Origin: Flavobacteriaceae bacterium
Lineage (GTDB): Bacteria; Bacteroidota; Bacteroidia; Flavobacteriales; Flavobacteriaceae
DNA length: 10,518 bases
Direction of reading: 5' to 3'
NCBI GenBank assembly: GCA_947482805.1
Contig: CANKLK010000072.1
Span: forward strand, 1-10,518
The first letter of the stretch is position 1; each line of letters starts with the position of its first letter. This document shows positions 7,483 through 10,518 of the stretch, piece by piece. The notes under the pieces were generated by a model. It was not told the DNA's origin and made no database searches. It saw only the letters and a list, made by a program, of their open reading frames with translations. A program made the position numbers and the translations under genes.

Positions 7483-7992
7483 CTAACGCAAGTTCAACTT
7501 AATTCGCGTGATGCTCTTTCCAGATGAAATGGTATCCATTATTTCATCATTTTCAACAAGGTTAACAAGAGAATCCATTTCAAAAACTATAGTGTTTTTA
7601 TATAGCTTTAGGTTGCCTCTTCTTCTAATCCAATTGTATGTTTTGTCCTTAATTTGAATTTCTTTACTAATATTTAATTCTTTAAAGTAAAGGGTGTCTA
7701 AAAAAGTAGTGTCCTCCAATGACCATAAGACAAACGTTTTGTAATTATCTCCTCCATTATTCATTTCACAACTAGTAAATAAATATTCTTTACCTAAATG
7801 CTTTAGTAATTTATACTCTGGAGTGTACCCAAAATAACAGTCATAAATAGTATCAACCAAATTCCCTTTCTTTACAACTAATTTACCAGGTGTGCCTCTC
7901 CAACTTGAAGATACTTTAATAGGAGTGATGGATACCTCTTGGTTGCAGGAAAGTAAAGTAAAAAGAAAGAGAGTATAAATGGAGTTTTTCAT
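7483..7992 (-). CDS. lipoprotein of unknown function, 169 residues
   Basis: A short signal ends in lipobox LLSC with Cys16 as the lipid-bearing residue, so the mature protein should be anchored in the inner or outer membrane facing the periplasm or surface. The mature part, about 150 residues, looks beta-rich, with two further cysteines (in YDCYF and FTSCEM) that might form a disulfide, and repeated DTxxxDTL-like stretches. I recognise no family. It is the first of three leftward genes and is separated from the next by 158 bases, so joint transcription is uncertain. Its start region is divergent from the secreted-protein gene on the other strand, with 114 bases between them. Confidence 0.75.
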   Translation of the reverse strand: MKNSIYTLFLFTLLSCNQEVSITPIKVSSSWRGTPGKLVVKKGNLVDTIYDCYFGYTPEYKLLKHLGKEYLFTSCEMNNGGDNYKTFVLWSLEDTTFLDTLYFKELNISKEIQIKDKTYNWIRRRGNLKLYKNTIVFEMDSLVNLVENDEIMDTISSGKSITRIKLNLR

Positions 7993-8022
7993 TAATTTGT
8001 AAATTGTTTTTAATATATTGAT

Positions 8023-8051
8023 TTGATATTACAAAAAATCCTATAATTTTA
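8023..8051 (+). promoter_or_regulatory. candidate Bacteroidota-type promoter for the secreted-protein gene
   Basis: TTG at 8023-8025 is followed after 18 bases by TAATTTTA at 8044-8051. The Bacteroidota consensus is TTG, 17 to 23 bases, TAnnTTTG, so only the last base of the -7 box differs. It would give a leader of about 50 bases. In such AT-rich DNA a chance match is quite possible. Confidence 0.35.
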
Positions 8052-8106
8052 CTAATTATTATTAAACTATTAATTGTTGCTAATTTAATTAAAATGTTGA
8101 TATATT

Positions 8107-9153
8107 ATGGATGTAAAATTTAAAAAAAGGATTTTTAAGTACTATATATTATTAATTGTTTTTATTTTTTTTGGCCTAAATAAAACTTTTTCACAGAATA
8201 AATTTTCATTAGGATATAATAATGGATTTAAAGCTGGATATTGCTACAATAAAGGTGGTGGCTGTATTTCTCCACTTCCTCCATTTCCACCCGCTCCTAA
8301 TTACCCCGAATCATTTTATAATTTTCAAGACGGATATAACAGAGGTTTTATTGACGGAAGAAGTGAGGCTAGTAATATACAGACAGATAATCAAAGTCCT
8401 TATGGTAGAGAAGCCTATCGGCCAGATATTAAACCTTTTGTTCCAGATTACAATTCCTATCAAAATATTGTAAAAAATAGGAGTGTAGATTTAGAGGAAA
8501 CAAAAAGAAAACAGGATTTTTATGATGATATTATACAAAAGTGGAATGCTAAATATAATTCAAAAAATAATGCTGCAAGTTTGGAACGTGCAAATTTAAT
8601 AAGAAACTATCATAATTATCTATCTAAATCTATCTCACTCCTTAAACCAAGTAAAGATGGGCGTCCAATTGAGCTGGAATGGAATAAAATAACTTTTTCT
8701 GAAGACTATACAATAGATTGGGAATACATTCGTGAAGATGTCTTTTTAATAATTAGATACCCCTCCTATGGATTAAATTCTAGGTCAAATGATATGGGAA
8801 CTCAAGTATATTCAGCCAATGTACATTTTTTTAAAAATAAAAAATTTAACACATATGAGATTTTTAAAATTTCTGTAAATGGGGATGATTATGAGGATGA
8901 AAAAAATATTTTTAAAAAAAATTATCCCAATGAAATTGAAGATAGAAAGGCAAAACTAAACAATGAATTTCCTTGCCCTAGTTCTTCATATTTTATTAGC
9001 CCTATGTTAATTAGCCCAGATGGAAAAGTTGTTGGGGAATATCAAAGTTTATACCTTAAAGAAGATTGTATAAATGCTCTAGGTCAGAAGCATAAAATTT
9101 ATCCCATAGAATTATACTTTATAAAAGACCTTGAAAAATTTATTAAAAAATAG
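8107..9153 (+). CDS. secreted protein with paired GYNxGFxxG motifs, unknown function
   Basis: A basic start (KFKKRIFKYY) and a hydrophobic stretch at 12-24, then KTFSQ ending at residue 30, form a signal peptide of the type usual in Bacteroidota; the protein should be exported. The mature start has two similar motifs, GYNNGFKAG (36-44) and GYNRGFIDG (77-85), on either side of a segment with two cysteines (C46, C53) and a proline-rich run, PLPPFPPAPNYP (56-67). The rest, about 120-348, is of mixed alpha and beta character with no motif I know. Its 3' end overlaps the convergent integrase gene by 11 bases, which suggests that the pair has been packed together within the element. Function is unknown; an envelope role is only a guess. 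Confidence 0.75.
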   Translation: MDVKFKKRIFKYYILLIVFIFFGLNKTFSQNKFSLGYNNGFKAGYCYNKGGGCISPLPPFPPAPNYPESFYNFQDGYNRGFIDGRSEASNIQTDNQSPYGREAYRPDIKPFVPDYNSYQNIVKNRSVDLEETKRKQDFYDDIIQKWNAKYNSKNNAASLERANLIRNYHNYLSKSISLLKPSKDGRPIELEWNKITFSEDYTIDWEYIREDVFLIIRYPSYGLNSRSNDMGTQVYSANVHFFKNKKFNTYEIFKISVNGDDYEDEKNIFKKNYPNEIEDRKAKLNNEFPCPSSSYFISPMLISPDGKVVGEYQSLYLKEDCINALGQKHKIYPIELYFIKDLEKFIKK

Positions 9154-10213
9154 AAATCATAGGCATATCCTCTACTTTTAATTCAGAAACTTCTAAACCT
9201 CTTAAATAGGTCATACTCACTACTAAATTTGAGTGCCCCATAACCAATTGTAGTTTCTTTAATGAACCAGTTCTTTTATACACCTCTATTGCTCCAGAAT
9301 GCCTAAAAGAATAAATGGTTTGTCCTTTTGTTAATAGTTTACTTTTTTCTTTATACCTACTCCATAGCGTGTTAAAATAATCTTTGTTTTTGCTGTTTGT
9401 AGTTCCTGTAAATATATTGACTTCTGGAGCTCCTTTAATAAGATAATCTTTGATAAAGTTGGGTACTGGCACAATTCTGTTTCTGCCTGATTTATTTCTA
9501 CTCCCTGATAAGTTAATATAATCTAGTTCTTTTGAAAAATCACCCCAAGTAAGCTCTCTAACCTCTCTGTGAGGTCTTAAAAGACAGCCGTAGGTCAAAA
9601 GACAGCAAAGGTGTAAGTTCTTATTAAAGGATTTAATATCCTCTAGAATTTCCTCAATATTATCAAAGGGTTTGTGTAATACTGCCTTTGCCTTTCTGCT
9701 TGAAATATCCTTCATGGGATTACCACTCATTCCTAATAAAATAGCTCCATTAATAAGAACATTAAGATGTCTTTTAATAGTATTGTGAGAAGTGCCAGAA
9801 GGGTATTTATTGAGTACCTTTGAAATAGCTTCTCTATCAACATTAGCATTTTTTACTACTGCTTGAATTGAATTAAAACTAAATACCAACATGGATTTGT
9901 ATTTTTCAGAATAGCCTTCCTTTAATTTTATTTCTAGAGCTCTCTTTAAATACTCCAAATCAGAAAGTTTACCACTAACAACTTCCGTAGATCTATAATT
10001 AGTCAATACACCACCCTGTAATAAGTAACTGTATATTTCAGATGCTAATACCTTACCAATGGATTGTCTTTGGTCAATAGGGTAGGAATTAGGGTCTGTT
10101 GAAGAACCTATTCTTTTGCCATTGTATAATCTGTACCTCTTTTCATTTATGTAAAATGAAATGAAAACTTGTTGCTTTGAATCAATGTGAACTTTTGGAA
10201 ATCTTAATGTCAT
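9143..10213 (-). CDS. tyrosine recombinase (integrase)
   Basis: The protein should catalyse integration and excision of the element at the tRNA gene. The N-terminal part (about 85-170) fits a SAM-like core-binding domain after an arm-binding start. The catalytic domain shows R213 in the LLRPHREVREL box, K241, R304 in YSFRH, H327 in MGHSNL and the nucleophile Y336. The first histidine of the HxxR box is replaced by Y301, a change I recall as common among Bacteroidota integrases of this type. Length, 356 residues, is normal and the frame is intact. The gene starts 50 bp from the right tRNA and reads inward. One of the bipartite repeats lies directly before its start codon, so the enzyme or another binding protein could repress its own gene. 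No excisionase gene is recognised. Confidence 0.93.
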   Translation of the reverse strand: MTLRFPKVHIDSKQQVFISFYINEKRYRLYNGKRIGSSTDPNSYPIDQRQSIGKVLASEIYSYLLQGGVLTNYRSTEVVSGKLSDLEYLKRALEIKLKEGYSEKYKSMLVFSFNSIQAVVKNANVDREAISKVLNKYPSGTSHNTIKRHLNVLINGAILLGMSGNPMKDISSRKAKAVLHKPFDNIEEILEDIKSFNKNLHLCCLLTYGCLLRPHREVRELTWGDFSKELDYINLSGSRNKSGRNRIVPVPNFIKDYLIKGAPEVNIFTGTTNSKNKDYFNTLWSRYKEKSKLLTKGQTIYSFRHSGAIEVYKRTGSLKKLQLVMGHSNLVVSMTYLRGLEVSELKVEDMPMISIF

Positions 10214-10214
10214 T

Positions 10215-10235
10215 TGGCAGTGTTGAGACAGTTAA
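10215..10235 (+). repeat. right bipartite repeat, possible recombinase arm site
   Basis: TGGCAGT-N6-ACAGTTAA, in the same orientation as the left copy; here the two half-sites are CAGTGTT (10218-10224) and CAGTTAA (10229-10235), again 11 bases apart. It begins two bases upstream of the integrase start codon and ends 28 bases before the right tRNA, so it could act both as an arm site and as an operator. Confidence 0.5.
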
Positions 10236-10251
10236 ACTTAATTTACTGTAT
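10223..10251 (+). promoter_or_regulatory. possible promoter of the right tRNA
   Basis: TTG at 10223-10225 is followed after 18 bases by TACTGTAT (10244-10251), a partial match to TAnnTTTG. A start near 10258 would fall just upstream of the tRNA. Since this DNA lies inside the element, the element may supply the promoter of one tRNA copy. The -7 match is weak. Confidence 0.25.
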
Positions 10252-10263
10252 AAACACGCAGTC

Positions 10264-10337
10264 GGTCCTATAGCTCATTCGGTTAGAGCAACTGACTCAT
10301 AATCAGTAGGTGCTTGGTTCGATTCCAAGTGGGACCA
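10264..10337 (+). tRNA. tRNA with CAT anticodon (Ile2 or elongator Met), right copy
   Basis: Base for base the same as the left copy, with anticodon CAT at 10298-10300, discriminator A10337 and no encoded CCA. All stems are intact, so both copies should be functional. The same doubt between isoleucine (AUA, lysidine) and methionine applies. One of the two copies, or one half of each if crossover falls in the anticodon arm, came with the element. Confidence 0.93.
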
Positions 10338-10338
10338 C
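10264..10338 (+). repeat. right attachment repeat (attR candidate)
   Basis: This is the second copy of the 75-base direct repeat. It lies next to the integrase gene, the usual arrangement for tRNA-integrated elements. The flanking bases differ from those of the left copy on both sides. Confidence 0.75.
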
Positions 10339-10343
10339 TACAA

Positions 10344-10388
10344 AAAACCCTAATCACTTATAAATTAAGTAGTTAGGGGTTTCTTTTT
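10344..10388 (+). terminator. Rho-independent terminator after right tRNA
   Basis: The arm 10344-10360 (containing CCCTAATCACTTA) pairs with 10366-10382 (containing TAAGTAGTTAGGGG) around a 5-base loop, with two mismatches and one G-T pair, and a run of five T residues follows. It begins seven bases after the tRNA. It differs in sequence from the terminator after the left copy. Confidence 0.75.
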
Positions 10389-10402
10389 ATAATGAATATT
10401 TT

Positions 10403-10451
10403 AATTCCAATGTTAAGTTTTTACCAAAACTAAAAACTTAACATTGGAATT
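10403..10451. repeat. perfect 21-bp inverted repeat with 7-base loop
   Basis: The arms, 10403-10423 and 10431-10451, are exact reverse complements; the left one begins AATTCCAATGTTAAG and the loop is CCAAAAC. It lies outside the element. The right arm contains the TTG of the promoter just downstream, so the structure could be an operator, a bidirectional terminator or a small repeated element. No T run follows on the plus strand. Confidence 0.9.
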
Positions 10452-10472
10452 CCGTTATTTAGTTTACTTTTG
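10444..10472 (+). promoter_or_regulatory. Bacteroidota promoter for a gene beyond the right edge
   Basis: TTG at 10444-10446, 18 bases, then TACTTTTG at 10465-10472, a full match to the TTG-N17-23-TAnnTTTG consensus. Transcription would start near 10479 and run out of the window through an untranslated, AT-rich leader; no start codon with an open frame is visible before 10518. Confidence 0.65.
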
Positions 10473-10518
10473 CCTAACAATTACTTAACAATTAATTTAC
10501 ATTAATAAAAATCAACAA

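Larger units (their letters stand above)
11..10338. mobile_element. tRNA-flanked integrative element with tyrosine recombinase
   Basis: The element is bounded by two identical 75-base copies of a whole tRNA gene in direct orientation, with a tyrosine recombinase gene 50 bp inside the right copy. Recombination between the copies would release a circle of 10,253 bp carrying one tRNA. A bipartite repeat lies just inside each end. Cargo is a type IIG restriction-modification gene, a helicase-like gene with an unknown partner, two lipoproteins and one secreted protein. I see no relaxase, type IV secretion, replication initiator, capsid or excisionase gene, so transfer would need help from elsewhere. 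The general pattern resembles tRNA-associated genomic islands, and the carriage of a complete tRNA recalls the tycheposons described in Prochlorococcus. Alternative: the two tRNA genes are a native tandem pair and the element only lies between them. Confidence 0.8.

Noticed and set aside
10233..10240. Minus-strand TAAGTTTA as the -7 box of an integrase promoter
   Set aside because: No TTG lies 17 to 23 bases upstream, so the pair of elements needed to support the call is missing.

Overview
The window looks like part of a low-GC Bacteroidota chromosome, most likely a marine or freshwater flavobacterium. The reasons are strong AT richness, genes without Shine-Dalgarno sequences, a clear TTG-N18-TAnnTTTG promoter at the right edge, short lipoboxes, and a calcium-type (thrombospondin type 3) repeat lipoprotein of the kind common in that phylum.

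The layout is that of a compact integrative element. Two identical copies of a complete CAT-anticodon tRNA gene lie 10,253 bp apart in the same orientation (11-84 and 10264-10337, 75 identical bases each). A tyrosine recombinase gene sits 50 bp inside the right copy and reads inward. A bipartite repeat (TGGCAGT-N6-ACAGTTAA) occurs just inside both ends, between 175 and 195 and between 10215 and 10235, and fits recombinase arm sites. Each tRNA copy is followed by a different hairpin terminator.

The cargo, left to right, starts with a 1040-residue type IIG (Eco57I-like) restriction-modification protein on the plus strand. It is followed by a 28-codon open frame that may be the stump of a DUF262/GmrSD-like gene, then by a plus-strand lipoprotein with a perfect 81-bp tandem repeat. 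Three genes read leftward: a lipoprotein of unknown function, a 215-residue unknown protein and a 680-residue SF2-helicase-like protein whose Walker A lysine is replaced by glycine. The last two share a G-rich box about 45 bases upstream of their start codons. A secreted protein of unknown function converges on the integrase gene and overlaps its 3' end by 11 bp.

Taken together this is a small tRNA-flanked element without recognisable conjugation, replication or virion genes. It carries one clear defence gene and several unrecognised cargo genes. The helicase-like protein and its 215-residue neighbour are the best candidates for an undescribed two-gene system, but their function is not shown by the sequence. 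Right of the element, the window holds a tRNA terminator, a 21-bp perfect inverted repeat and a promoter for a gene that starts beyond the window.
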